The position numbers and the translations under genes were made by a program. Source: Actinernus sp. WN-2022 (Eukaryota; Cnidaria; Anthozoa; Actiniaria; Actinernidae). Taken from it: a stretch of DNA of 64,000 nt. The notes under the pieces were generated by a model. It was not told the DNA's origin. It made no database searches and worked only from the letters and a program-made list of their open reading frames with translations. The stretch's first letter is position 1; each line of letters starts with the position of its first letter. Below, one piece after another: positions 23,516 through 36,490 of this stretch. The stretch is from the NCBI GenBank assembly GCA_030867875.1, contig JAOWCC010001501.1, forward strand, positions 32,260,792-32,324,791, given 5' to 3'.

Positions 23516-23926
23516 GCAAGCAGATAATATTGTACGCATGCGCACTTAGTGCTACAGGCTGCGTGTTCTCAGCCAATCAGAATCGAGATATGAGTAAAAT
23601 GAATAACAAGAACTGATATTTGTACTTGAAGATTATTTGTTCCTGAAAACCTCAGCAGAGTTTTCCTCGAACTCGGAACAGATATAAATATCCTCGAACA
23701 GCTGTCAGTGCATTAGGTTGGTGTTCGTAACACACAGCGTTTCTTGTTGCCTTCGGCTCGTGATTTCTACATTTATCTGGCCATGTTGTCAAATGTCCGT
23801 CTTGTTTTATGACAGTATATTAAACAACTTCTTTACTAATTTGACTAGATTTTTTAGTTTCTTATCTTCAAGATAAGAAATAAAAAAAATACACGGTTGA
23901 AGATAAGAAAAAATTTAGTCAATCAG

Positions 23927-24050
23927 TATCTTCTGAAATGTTTTTCGGCCGTTTTTTCCCGGATTGGGTCACCTGTGACACGCGGTCAAAATGGTGACCC
24001 AATCCGTAAAAAAAACGGCCGAAAAAATACAGAAGAGCCGGCAAGCAGGC
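23927..24050. mobile_element. Short hairpin element with 11-bp flanking repeat
   Basis: TTTTTCGGCCGTTTTTT and GGATTGGGTCACC pair with GGTGACCCAATCC and AAAACGGCCGAAAAA. TAGTCAATCAG occurs immediately outside on both sides. The two ends are otherwise unequal. Confidence 0.7.
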
Positions 24051-24486
24051 TAGTCAATCAGCAATAAAATTTACTTCAGAACTAATTCCCCTGGCGTTGG
24101 CTCAGGGGCATTAAGGCACGCGTCGCCGCCGCAAATCAAGAGGGGGTGGTCTGTGGCTTCGTGTTTGTGAGATATATTCTTGCCACTTTGACAGATTTGT
24201 TAAAGTCAAAACCTTTTAAAACATTTTTGTGAAAGTTTCCATCGAATATGATCAGTAATGTGACCAGTTTGAACTCTAATTTTAAGGAAATTCAAGAAAG
24301 CCTCCTGGAGTACCGTAAAAGTTTGTTAATATAGTGGGTATTTTCATGCAAGTGAATCAAGGTTAGGGACTGTGCAATAATTATCAGGAGGGGGGGCTGA
24401 AAATGGGCTTTGTATAGAGACATATTAGGTAATACCCCCCCTCCTAAAGAGGTGATTTTAGGTATTGCCCGGCCCCCCGGCCTGGA

Positions 24487-25153
24487 CTAGTGCTGTCCCA
24501 ATTATGCTCCAAATTCTCTGAAAAGATGCCCCAAAAATCGCCAAAAGGTGCCAAAAAGTTGCCCCAAAATTGCAAAAGTTGCCAAAAAGTTGCCTGAATT
24601 TTAAAAAGTTGCCTTAAGGATGCTACCGAGATTTTTCTTTTTTCGGGGATTTTTATAAGGAAAATGAAACCCAAAATTGAAAATTAGATGTTTTATTGTA
24701 AATAACAAACAATAATCTGTAAAATTAATGTAATGCAATAACAAATGCACCATGTGTACAGTGAAAACAAAACAACTTGGTTCATATCGCACCATATTCC
24801 AATTATGATGTCCATATGTCTCTTATAGCAACATGTTCTGAGCCATCACCCATATAGCAATATTTGTCCAGCTTTCATGATCTGCTCAGTAGAACACCAC
24901 TTAAACTTCTCAAATTACACCTCGGCATTATTGCGCTTGTTGCCATTATAAGTCCGAATCCGCCTCCGCGACCTCCGCCATTTTGAATACTCAAGAGAAC
25001 GCTGGCCAACAATACAGCATGCTCGTCAAACCACAGGATGACCACACTGCAGAAAAGATGCCCGACGAGAGAAAAGTTGCCCCAAATCAAAAAAGATGCC
25101 CCAAATCAAAAAAGTTGCCAAAAAGTTGCCGAGCATAATTGGGACAGCCCTAT
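24487..25153. mobile_element. Inverted-repeat element with CCTGGA duplication
   Basis: GCTGTCCCAATTATGCTC and GAGCATAATTGGGACAGC form the termini. CCTGGA lies at 24481-24486 and 25154-25159. The interior is made of GTTGCC/GATGCCCC words, and on the minus strand near 24970 there is a CAAAATGGCGGAGG start followed by an 11-codon frame. Confidence 0.75.
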
Positions 25154-25794
25154 CCTGGACAGTCAGAAATTATGTATGCCCCCCCCCCCCCCCCCCACAT
25201 ACACACACGCTTATTATATAATGCCCTGCATTTTCTCCAGATGCACCTTTAATTACTCATGTGCACTTGTTGGACATTGGCGTCTGGAATAAAGAGTACC
25301 TCGCTTTGTTCAACATATATGCAATGCATGTGAAGACAGGGCCTAAACCCAAACCTGTAAATGTCAATTACTTTTGCAGGATATGTAATGTATGTTTTAA
25401 GGTAACGTCTGGGAATTCAAAAATAAAAAATGTTGCTTTCCTATTTGATATAATGTTTACAACATATTGAGAAGAAAAAAATTCGATTGATATGCACTTT
25501 AAGGTATCTTTTGGGAATTCAAATATTTCCATGGCGAGAATCTGTTCAAGGCTTAATTCTAGCTGGTGCCTGCAAAAGTATTGGTCTTCATATTCCGAAA
25601 TCTGCTGCTCTATCAGAGCGAGTCAGGCGAGTCTGTCGTTCCTGAGGAAGGAAGATTCGAAATGCAGTAGAGACTGAACTACACCTTTGTTCGAGAAAGT
25701 GTGCAGGAGATAACTCGTTCCCGCTGAATATAAAGTCTCCAGTAAATCAGAAAAGTATGGTGTCAAATCCCCGCCAAAAATCGAAGTTGGCATT

Positions 25795-26215
25795 CAACAT
25801 CCAACTTTAGCGATCAACATCGGACTTTGTAATTATCAACTTCGAACTTTGGAATACAACATCGAACTACAGCGATCAACATCGGACTTCAGTGATCAAC
25901 ATCGGACTTCAGTGATCAACATCGGACTTCAGTGATCAACATCGGACTTTGAAATTATCAACTTCGAACTTTTGACCACAACATCGGACTTCAGCGATCA
26001 CCATCGAACTTTGTAATTATCAACTTCGAACGTTGGAATACAACATCGGACTTCAGCAATCAACATCGAACTTTGTAATTATCAACTTCGAACTTTGGAA
26101 TACAACATCGAACTTCAGCGATCAACATCGGACTTCAGTGATCAACATCGGACTTTGTAAATCAACGTTGAACTTCGGAGCACTTCAGCTATCAACATCG
26201 GAGTTTGTAATTAAT
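25795..26215 (+). repeat. Imperfect minisatellite of ATCAACATCGGACTT units
   Basis: Roughly 20-23-bp units alternate between GATCAACATCGGACTTCAGT and TTATCAACTTCGAACTTTGG. The open frame inside is incidental. Confidence 0.9.
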
Positions 26216-26524
26216 TTTAATACCACACGAGTGGCGTTATTAACGTCATCGTGACAAAATCGATTCTTCTAGGGAGGGGTGGTAGCACAACTTTCCAAGA
26301 TGGCGGACTTGGCGAGTGCGATTGAAGTACTATTTAATTTATTTACACATTCCCGAATAACAATAAAAGTGCTGAAATACTTAAGTTAAGCCTTGAGCTT
26401 ATTAAAGCATTCCAACACTTATCCATGAAATGGCATAAATTTTAAAATTAACTTATGCAGGAGTAAATTTAAACCCCGACCCCCCCCCCCCCCCCCCACT
26501 CCCCACCAAGAAAGATCTCTTAAT

Positions 26525-27046
26525 TACGGTGGCTTATAGGGGCCATAAAAAGTTCATTTCTTTTATAACTGTCCGTCGACACTTATAACTGGCCATCGAC
26601 ACTTATAACTGGCCGTCGACACTTATAACTGTCCGTCGACACTTATAAGTGGCCGTCGACACTTATAAGTGGCCATCGACACTTATAAGTGTCGACGGAC
26701 AGTTATAACTGTCGACGTCCAGTTATAAGTGTCGACGGACAGTTATAAGTGTCTATGACCACTTATAAGTGTCTATGGCCACTTATAGGTGTCGACAGCC
26801 AGTTATAAGTGTCGACGGCCACTTATAAGTGTCGATGGCCACTTATAAGTGTCAACGGACAGTTATAAGTGTCTATGGCCAGTTGTAAGTGTCGACGGAC
26901 AGTTATAACTGTCTATGACCAGTTATAAGTGTCGACGGCCAGTTATAAGTGTCGATGGCCAGTTATAAGTGTCGACGGCCAGTTATAAGTGTCGACGGAC
27001 AGTTATAAAAGAAATGAACTTTTTATGGCCCCTATAAGCCACCGTA
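26525..27046. mobile_element. MITE containing a self-complementary minisatellite
   Basis: Termini TACGGTGGCTTATAGGGGCC and GGCCCCTATAAGCCACCGTA, with the inverted repeat continuing through GTTCATTTCTTTTATAACTG. CTTAAT flanks both ends (26519-26524 and 27047-27052). The interior is about twenty 20-bp units made of ACTTATAAGT, a perfect palindrome, and a GTCGAC-centred half. Units before about 26680 run as the complement of those after it. Confidence 0.9.
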
Positions 27047-27790
27047 CTTAATAGCCTTGCTCCTGTTCTTTCTTTAAATTCATCGCTGAGGGAATTCTCG
27101 GTATGTTTGTCGCCATATTAATTGGTTCCTGCTCTCGACGCATGCCATGCATGAATAAAATTTAATGATTTCTGTCAATCACCCATTTCATTAGCCAATA
27201 GCAATACGCGGCCTTCTGAGGCCGAGAGTTATCAAAATATCCATGGCTTGCCGGCAGGCTCTCTCTTCCCCACCCCCTCCCCCCCTCTTTTTTTCTCGCC
27301 CCAATCCCCCTAATCTCCGCTCGCTGCGCTCCGATACTCCAGAGCCGCAACGCAGGCTAGAATTGGGATAACAAATCGGTCAAATAGAAAAGTTGGTAAT
27401 TTTATGGGGAAGGCTAATTAAGGCAAGTGTGAAATTTGATATCCTCAAGTTTCAACAACATTTAAATAAAAAACAACTTTTCTAATTGGAGCACCAAAGT
27501 GTGCACAAATCTTGATTTAGTCGTATGGAAATACCGACTACATTAAAAACGTTTGCCGTTCTCCAGGAGGCTTTTCTAAGATTTCCTTAAAATTAGGGTT
27601 CAAAAGGTCACATTACACGTTTCCATGGAAACTGTCACAATGTAACTTTATCGAATCTGTCAAAGTGTCAAGAGTGCATCTCCATATATTTCAGTTATAA
27701 TCCTTGGAAAGGGTATGAATTTTCCAAGTTTTCATCCTTAAATATGGTCATGGTTTTGACATCTTGTGGCACACCCCTATATCTTAAATT
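27047..27790. other. No gene seen
   Basis: Single-copy-looking DNA. A pyrimidine-rich run (CCCCACCCCCTCCCCCCC) lies at about 27268. No exon signals. Confidence 0.4.
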
Positions 27791-28341
27791 TCCGGGAGTG
27801 CGCGTAGTGCGCACTATGGCTTAGGAGTCAGGTTCGATTCCCGTTCGCGGTGCCATATGTGAGTTGAGTTTGTTGGTATCTCGCCCTTGCTCAGACGGTT
27901 TTTCTCCGGGTTCACCAGATTTCCTCCCTCCATAAAAAAACACACGCTAAGTTCCAATTCGTCTGTGGTTTAGCCGGATCCAGACTTTTGATGAGGTTGT
28001 TTCAGTTCTCCGGGCAGAAATTCAGAGTTGTAGAGGAATCCTTCTAACAAAGCTTTAAACCTGTTAGTTTTTTTGTTCTTGAAAGGTTCTGCCAGTTTAA
28101 CTATTAAGAGGTATTACTATTTTATATGCCTTGTCTAGAAATCATTCAAATTCTTATCCACAGTTAGCTTAGCTTAGCCTTCCGAGATAATAAATATTTG
28201 ATGTATTATGCTATGGGGAAACCAGTAGTTGATGAACTTGATATTTCTAGCATATAATATAATATAATATATATATATATATAAGAAACCCCCTGTAAAG
28301 AATGAAATTGTCAATTATTCTTACGGTGTTTTATAACAAAC
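27791..28341 (+). repeat. SINE with degraded head plus downstream flank, copy 1
   Basis: A pol III B box GGTTCGATTCC is at 27831-27841, but the A-box region is scrambled. The body (TTTTTCTCCGGGTTCACCAG, TGTGGTTTAGCCGG, GAGGAATCCTTCTAA) and about 280 bp of sequence after it match 29365-29972. Confidence 0.85.
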
Positions 28342-28678
28342 CTCCGCTTCGCAATAGAGGAACTTTGTAACGTAATGGTACTTTTGGTCAGAATTATTGT
28401 TTGCAAACCATGTGAGCCTCGCTTCCAACATGCACAAACCATTCCCTCAGGATAATCGAACAGCCTTTTGGACATACTTAGCTTGTAAGATCAATGCAAA
28501 TGTGGAGTTTAATTTCACTCTCGGGCATTAATATTTAATATAATAATATTTTATTTGTTATAGCAGGCTGGTTATTGTAGCTTACAGCTGACGTGTGCCT
28601 GCTTTTACTCCTCACACACTCCTCATCACATTAACTATTTTGGACACACAGCACTCGACTCATGCACATGTTGATTTT

Positions 28679-28839
28679 TACGGAGGGAGGAAAATCGGAG
28701 AACCCGGAGAAAACCCTCGAATACAGATAAGGAATCAACAACAAACCTAACTCACATACGGTGCCCGAGCCGGGAATCGAACCCGGCACCGCAGCGGTGC
28801 GGAGAAGCGAGTGTTTTTACCACTGCGCCAACCTGCACC
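28679..28839 (-). repeat. SINE with tRNA-like head, minus strand
   Basis: On the minus strand, A box TGGCGCAGTGG (28820-28830), then B box GGTTCGATTCC (28773-28783) inside a perfect T-arm GCCGGGTTCGATTCCCGGC. GGTGC/GCACC could close an acceptor stem. The related body (GAGTTAGGTTTGTTG, TTTTCTCCGGGTTCTCC) continues downstream, so it is a SINE and not a free tRNA gene. Confidence 0.85.
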
Positions 28840-29364
28840 ATTAATCAGACTTTTATTATATAAATGTGCAAAGCACGCACGCAATATGCAAACTACGCAA
28901 GAAATATAGACTATAAATAATATTGGGGTCGTAAAAATAAAGTAGCTTCCTAATTGCCGTTTTTTTTGCAGATGTTTGCAGATATATATAATAAACAACT
29001 TATTCGGTCGGCTAACTAGATAATATGACTGCGTATTTTTACTCAGTTTGCCGGCTCGCCGCCGTAAAGTCTTGTCAAAATACACAGCCGTTTAAGCTGA
29101 TTAACCAACTAATAACCTCTATTTATTAGCGTTCAACTGAACTGCGAGGAGTAAAATGAAATGAGGAATAAGAATATGTTAATTTCGACCATAGAAATTA
29201 GGGTCGGACATAACTAACTCGGGTATGCTACGAGTATTTCAGTGCCGCCTACAGTAAATGAAGCATGTCTTCGTGTGGGTAACGTCTTAGGGTAGGACAA
29301 GAGAATTTAGAGGACTATGGCTAACTTTTCTAATCTTGATGATTTAAAACAAAACGGAATTCTA

Positions 29365-29972
29365 GAGCCGGGATGGCGCAGTGGTTAAGCGCCTCGCCTC
29401 TCATCTCTGTGGCTCAAGACAGGTTCGATTCCCACTGTGCCACATGCATGTGAGTTGAGTTTGTTGGTATCTCGTCCTTTGCTCCGAGGGTTTTTCTCCG
29501 GGTTCACCAGCTTTCCTCCCTCTACAAAAACCAACGCGCTAAATTCCAATCCGATCTGTGGTTTAGCCGGGTCCTGACTTTGGTTAGGTACGTTATTTCA
29601 GGTTAGAAATTCAGACGTTTAGAGGAATCCTTCTAATAAAGCTTTATATACCTATCAATTTTTTCGTTCTTGAAAGGTTCTACCAGTTTAACTATTAAGA
29701 GGTATTACTATTTTATTTGCCTTGTCTAGAAATCATTTAAATTCTTATCCACAGTCAGCTAAGCCTTCCGAGATAATAAATATTTGATGTATTACGCTAT
29801 GGGAAAAACAGTATAGTTGATTAACTTGAGATTATCTACCCAGAATACGTTCGGAACATATATACTTTTTTGTATTTCTAGCCTCAGTATATCAATGTTA
29901 AATACAAATCAAGATACAAGAAACCGCCTGTAAAGAATGAAATTGTCAATTCTTACCGTGTTTTATAACGAA
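29365..29972 (+). repeat. SINE with intact A and B boxes plus downstream flank, copy 2
   Basis: A box TGGCGCAGTGG (29374-29384) and B box GGTTCGATTCC (29422-29432). Body and downstream sequence (GAAAGGTTCTACCAGTTTAA, GCCTTCCGAGATAATAAAT, CTGTAAAGAATGAAATTGTC) match copy 1. Confidence 0.88.
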
Positions 29973-32900
29973 TGCTGACCGCGCAAGAATGTCTTACAAA
30001 TACGAACGATTTCATTATAAGGAATCCAATACACTGTTTTCTGGGTCGGGACTGCCTGGGGCGCGTCTGATTAGCAATATTATTACTCGCTTGGAATTCT
30101 TAGGCAGAATAACTCCTTGCAGTGAGTCTGCAATTCCATTTGGTTTGGTTTCGTTAGAGGGAACTTCGTCTCCCAGCGAATTTATTTAATGTAAACTTGT
30201 TCAACGGAAGTCCCTCAACAAGGAGAAAGCAAAAGTAATTGTGTGTTTTATAAAACCGAAACGAAACGAAACTGCGAACAGAGGCGATATTTCTTCCTAA
30301 GAATTGTCTCTGCTTTCATGGTACGGAATTGTCTTATTATTATGCTTTTCTGTATATTTTTTTGGGGAAATGAGAGATAACAAATCCTACATTTCCGCTG
30401 ATTCAGCTTGTTAACTTTGATTGCCTTAGTTGGTGGTCCAAAAATTGCTCATTAAAATAAACTGCCGATTTGCTCAATTTTAATGAATTATTCCCAAATG
30501 TGAAACAGCTAAGAAAAACTACCTGTTAAAGACTGTACAAAACTGTTAACTAGACCGTACATGACTGTTAAAGATTATAAAAGACTGTACCACTCGGTAT
30601 TCTAGTCTAAGAGATTTCTGCGTACGAAGTTTGATAATCGATAATTTGATCAATTTATATATTTCTTGAGGATTAACCTGAATTAATTAATGTCAGGTGG
30701 ACGAAGCTTAAACAATCGGGCTTTTTATTTTAAACAAAACGCCAACTCTTACAACCGCTCCTTTATTAGCACATTTTTTAGAAGCTGTTCTTTCAGGAAT
30801 ACAGGAATTGTTAAACATCTTGAAGCTTCTTCAGTCATTGTTTGGTAATATCTCGGAGCATGTTCAGTCAAGGGCTATGAACACAAGACAAAGAAGACTC
30901 AGAAAATCGAGAAGAAACGCATAATTTATTAAACCGAGGAATTGGAGATTAAGGAACAATGACTTTAAGCAGACGGCTACAAAAAGAGTGAGATCTGCAA
31001 TAGTTCGTGTCATAGTATTACCAAAGCTGACCCTTGTGTAATTTAACTTTTTGTGGCACGGTGCGACGGAAGCACCGATCGAAGCGAAATTCTACTTTGG
31101 GCGAGCATCTCAGCGAATGGTAACCCGGTGAAGAGGTACGTTATTTGACATCTTTAATGCAACTCAGCATAAATAACAAACATAACAGTCACTTTAAGAG
31201 GTTTGTAAAACTCGTAATTAAAAAAGTCTAGAAATAACCCTGTTTTTTATTTCAAACCATTTGATGTATTACCACCCGCCTGGCTCTGCTTTCGGCGCGA
31301 AGATTTAACGCCAAAACTCTTCTTAAAGGGGATGTTTTTATGTTTTTCACCTGTCCTGTATTGCCTTATTAAACAGTGGATCACGGTCAAACACGAAGAG
31401 GTAGTTTAGGTGGACGTTTTTGTCCTGTTTCTAAACAGCAATAGTCAAAGGTTGACCGGTTTGTTTTCATCAATTTCAACCGGGTTGACAAATCAGTGTC
31501 GAAGCCGTGGTATCGTGAAAGTTGTGTCTCGATAACGCATCATACAGTCATATTTTACTACTTGTATTACTGCATCTAACTTAGATTTAGGCATGTTTGG
31601 ATGTCCCTCGGGTGGCGAATTTCGAACCAGAAATATTGATTAGTTCAGCCGGACTGTATCACGCGATTAAAAATAGCTCGGTTCTCATAAACAACTTCCT
31701 GATCTAGCTAGATGGTTCATTTTTTCATTGAGGATGTTCACAAGAAGCAAATTAAAGGCAGCTAATTACAAGGTTATACTTCAGGTTGGAAAGTCTTTAC
31801 TTGACATGCGCATGTTTTGGCGGGAATGCGAGCTAGCACCTGCCGCGTGGCACTAATATCAAAGGTGCTGGTAGAATTCATAAGTTGGCACCTAATACAA
31901 ACAACACTTAAAACAACAATAGCAATCTACACCTTGAACAAATAATTATAACACGACATAAGGGCAAGAACAGCGGAATATCTCTCAAAATAAAGTTTTA
32001 AGATATCCCCAACGGTTATTTCACCTTCGCTCATCCGTCTTGGGTCCCCCGCTGTGCGCACAAAAAGCTACCGTATGGTATTGATAAATTTGATGACTCC
32101 CTACTGGCTTACGTTGTTGTAACCCGTGTTTCACTTCTAGAATAATTATATTTGCTCCAGTGATAGAAAGATTGTAATTTTTAGCCCTAATTTTATAGTA
32201 TAAATCCGTCACTAAATTAGTTCGGCTGCCACGATCGAATTCTTCTACATGAATTGCGTTAAAACAGACTGCTAAGAACTGATCTTTTGTTGTGAATTCA
32301 GACTAGTATCGTTCGGAACAATGATAATGTAATCCTTATATTCATGTGCATCGTCAATATTAAAGTTTAAAAAGTCGAACGGCTGTACTTGTAACGCGCA
32401 TGCGCGGATAAATGTCAACAATGGACTTCACCTGTTTCGGGTAAATATTAAAAGTATAATTCCCTGCAGGGGAGGAAGACCGATACGAGAAGCGACACAA
32501 CAAAGAATCATTCAGCGGAGACGGCTTCAGTTGGGTGAAGTTTAGCATCAAATATTCTTGAACTTTTTTAAGGTAAGACATCAGCTTGTAATGAGTGCTG
32601 TGCATAGTATCATATACTTGTTTATCTTTCCAACGCTATCATTATCATAAGACACGAACAGGTATCGGATTTTTCGTTTTAATAGGCAACCGACAGAGCT
32701 ACCTCTCAAGAGACGTAAACTCTTTGTACTTGTGCTGTTAATGTTTATTATTCTTTCAAAATTCAACATAGGGCCTGTGAGTGAAACGTTATTGCAGATG
32801 CCTTATCTCGCTATCGTTATGCTTGAGTGGGAACCAGAGTGTTTAGCTAGTATTTTAAGGTCTAATTCTTAAGTTTATAAAATAATCAGCGATAATAATG

Positions 32901-34250
32901 CAGTACGGATACATTCATAGAAAGCAAACTAAAAACCCGAAATGTCTCAAAAGAATTTCTCAGCATTGATGATGTTAAGATTTTAGCGTTTGGCCGCGTG
33001 AATTTTTTTCTTAGCGAGCATATCACATATCTCTATAATCGATCCGAATTCAAAGCCACTCATTTGTTTCCAGTTATAAACACAGTAGGAGTTTTTTTTC
33101 AGTAATACTATAATTTTGAGCTGTGGAAACCCGGGCCAATTTCTTTAAGCTTCTCTACTGTCTATACTAGTCTATAGGAAAATGCTGTGAGCTTTCAGAA
33201 TTTTAAGATCTCAGGTTTTGTTTGGAAATTAATATTTTGCGGCCGTTATGTGGTTAAGGCAGCGGGAAGTTAGGTTTGAATAAAAAAAGTACCCGTCGAG
33301 AATGAAAGCAAGGGAAAACAAGCAGTTCAAACATTTAATACCAGACAAGCAATCGCCCAAGTAAGTTATCATCCGTTTATGAACCCACTTATTCCTTCTT
33401 TTGACTTTTCATATATATTTTTCAAAAAGTCGCATTCATATGTCTTTTAAGATGAATTTTGTTTATAGATAATTTGCCGAAATTTCTCTTTATGTGCCTT
33501 GTTACCAGCAATTAGTCCAGCAGTCACCGGTTTAACCGAACTCTTTTATCATTATTCAGTATAATTGACTGAAGAATCAGTCAAGGAGTTGAAAATAAAC
33601 CATCCGTGAAACACTTCAATTACAAGCTGTAGTCTATTTTCTGAACAGTTTAATTTTGTCGTTTACAGTAATTTACGGCCTTTGGTTTTGCTAAGAATTT
33701 CTCGGACTTCGAAACCATCTAAGTCCATTAATTTAAAATGCAAAATTATCCAAATTGCAAATGTTTTTTTGGGGAGAGGGGGTGCTGTTAAATCACACTC
33801 TCTTTGATAATTCTTAAAATATATTGCGACTCTAGTCAAAATATTTTTCTTCAGGTATTCGGAACATTTCAGTTTAGTTCAAAATACAGAATCTTCAAAT
33901 CTATAAGGACCTGCATGCTCACACGAAGGGAGGTTGATCCTAACACTGGGGCTATCTTCCCTCGAGGCTGTTCAGTATAGGGCTATCTTCATTGTATTGT
34001 AATCCATCGAGATTGTTTTACATATCGACAATAATGCTGCTGGTCCTAGCACTTCGAGACTGGTTAACATATCGACTACACTCTCAAAACTGTTTTACAT
34101 ATCGACAATTATGCTGCTGGTCCTAGCGTCATCCTCCCTTCATGTAGATAGGTCCTGGCTATCGGATAGGTCCTGGATAGGTCCTGGCTATCGTAAAGCG
34201 TAAAGGACAATCTACCCAAAACTACCACCAACCTAACATTACTTGTGATA
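29973..34250. other. Intergenic DNA without a supported gene
   Basis: No exon with credible borders and no strong repeat, apart from a short duplication of ACATATCGACAAT.ATGCTG at 34020-34130 and TAGGTCCTGG words near 34150-34190. Confidence 0.45.
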
Positions 34251-35508
34251 TTAAAGTGCCTATAAGCCCTAGAAGTCAAACTGGAAATCAAAATGATCGA
34301 AATAGGAAAAATTATATTTGTGGTCTGCCAATTTCGTTTATTAAAGAATCAAATATCAATGACGTCATTTAAGGGTAACCTATATAGTTCCTTTTGCTCT
34401 GTTTTTATGTCTGCTCACTTAAAGACCCAGGACGGACCATTACGCTTTGCGCGCCTCTGTTTTTGTTTTGATTTTCATGAAACCGAGGCTTCTATTGTTT
34501 TCGGCTTGCCGATCGATTAAATGCGAAGTACAAAATCGTCCTTCTACTCATTTTCTTCATTTGTTTGTATGTCTGCAAAACACGGAAATGAACTCTTCGT
34601 TATCAATCGAGTGTTGATAGAAGATTAACAACATAGTTAGAGTGCTTACGGTTCCATTGTTGCAGGCGAAGTAAACATCTGTGACCATCAGCTAGGCCGG
34701 AGAAATGAAAGTTTAATTTACTCTTTCTCTTGATTCGGTCACTGGACATCGTCGGTGTTTCCTTTTTCCTTTTACTAACCAAGAACCCATAATAACAAAG
34801 CCAAGTGTAGTGCCAAGGAACGGAGGATGGTGCTTGTATAAAGTTTTGCCAAATGTATCAAAAGACAGAAGCAAATGTAAAAATGAGGTAAGCTAAATAA
34901 GGCAACTTGTTTTAGCACAATCTGTCCATTTTTATGTTGTCCTAGCTAATACTAGTAATAGAAATATCCTTTATTGGAATTTTTAATATAACCACCCCAC
35001 TTTGTCCACCTTTTACATTGTGGTAGTTTAAATTGTCGTGTCATATTTGAGGTTGCTTTCCTCTTTTTTTTCTACAAACAACTAATATTATTGTACCATT
35101 CTTTGTTTCAGGAAAAGTGCATACATTGTTTTCTTCAATAAGAGGAAGTATGGACTTTGCCAAGAAATTGACAATAAATAGTCACCACCGTCAGATTCAC
35201 CACTGTGGTATATATGCAGATAAATGGAATTGGCTGCACGAAGACCTTTTTTACTAAGATTATTTTGTGTAGATTGGGACATTTTGAAGGTCGACTTGAG
35301 TTATGAAGACTGCAAGGCTGATCGGATGGCTGAAAGTCCAATGCCATACATGTGTGTTTGAAAAATAAAATTATGGTATCCGGGTATCCCCTTACAGCAC
35401 AGTAGCTATATGGGTTTCTGGACAAATTAGACTAAGAAATTAGTGATCAATATCATCTATATCATCTATATTGTTGTTTTCACTTGAATACAAAAAACCA
35501 AGTGATTA

Positions 35509-35905
35509 CAGGAGCCCATTACCAGGAGCGTCCATCTTCCCCACTGTGTCTGTACCCCAGCACAGAGGTAGATGAGGCTATTTTTAGAATTGCGTTTCGC
35601 GCGAAAAAGAACAAAGGTAGGCTATTCTTAGCCAATCAGATAGCTAACGTCACTTCTCATTATTATTCATTATCATTCGTATCACTTTCAACGCGAGAAT
35701 TCGAATTGCTGGTTTTCACTCAATCCCCAGAGATTCAAATGTTGGTGCCCCAACAAAAGAAGCTAACGAGGTATCTATTGTTTAAGGGCACCAACATGGC
35801 GGCAACCTCTTTTCGCGGGAATTTCGAATCTAAAAATAGCCTCATCTACTCCTGTGCTGGGGACCCAACCCATAACAGAGGAACGCTCCTGGTAATGGGC
35901 TCCTG
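35509..35905. mobile_element. CAGGAGCCC MITE, compact copy
   Basis: CAGGAGCCCATTACCAGGAG and CTCCTGGTAATGGGCTCCTG termini. GTGATTA flanks both ends (35502-35508 and 35906-35912). Arms share CCCCAGCACAGAGG and GAGGCTATTTTTAGA. An ACATGGCGGC start lies near the right arm; the 141-codon frame over the element is incidental. Confidence 0.9.
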
Positions 35906-36066
35906 GTGATTACCAACTTTGTGTTGAATATGTTTAGCTTGTTACAGACACACTGACTGTATATTACATACTAATCACAAAATGCTAGTAACTTGAAAAA
36001 GAAATTGTCAAGAGTGGAATATTCATGGGATACCACAAGAAAACATTGCATATTAACTGTTATATT

Positions 36067-36490
36067 CGGGGGGGGGGGGGTACTCCCATTTATAGGCTAT
36101 ACAGCTATGTGCCGCTCGACATGGTATGGTTTTTGACAATTCTTAGTCTGGAACAGGGTATATAAATAGGTTTTGGTCTGGAACAGGGTTGTAATTATTT
36201 GGAAGGGCCTTAGGACACTGAGTTATTCACGTTCCCTTGCCGCTGCAAAGACAGAGTCCATTTATCTGTTTATGATTCGAGTGGCAAGTGGAGCACAACG
36301 TCTCGTGTGTATCATATCACTCGCTAGCCTGGTCTGGAACAGGATATTTTTTTGCCATTTTGCCTGGAACAGGGTATGCTTTTGTTGTTTCTAGTCTGGA
36401 ACAAGGTACCTTGTTTGCCATTTTGTCTGGAACAGGGTTGCAAAAATACAATTTCTTGGTCTGGAATAGGGTAAGGGTTTCAAGGGCTCA
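36067..36490 (+). repeat. G-run element with repeated CTGGAACAGGGTA
   Basis: A 12-13-base G run and TACTCCC, then at least seven dispersed CTGGAACAGGGT words. Apparent relative of 49565-49695 and 62660-62963, with the right end decayed. Confidence 0.6.

Noticed and set aside
28757..28839. A functional tRNA gene on the minus strand
   Set aside because: The A/B boxes and T-arm are good, but the sequence continues into a SINE body shared with two neighbours, and a clean acceptor/anticodon stem is lacking.
35484..35909. 141-codon open frame
   Set aside because: Coincides with a MITE whose two ends and target duplication are visible.
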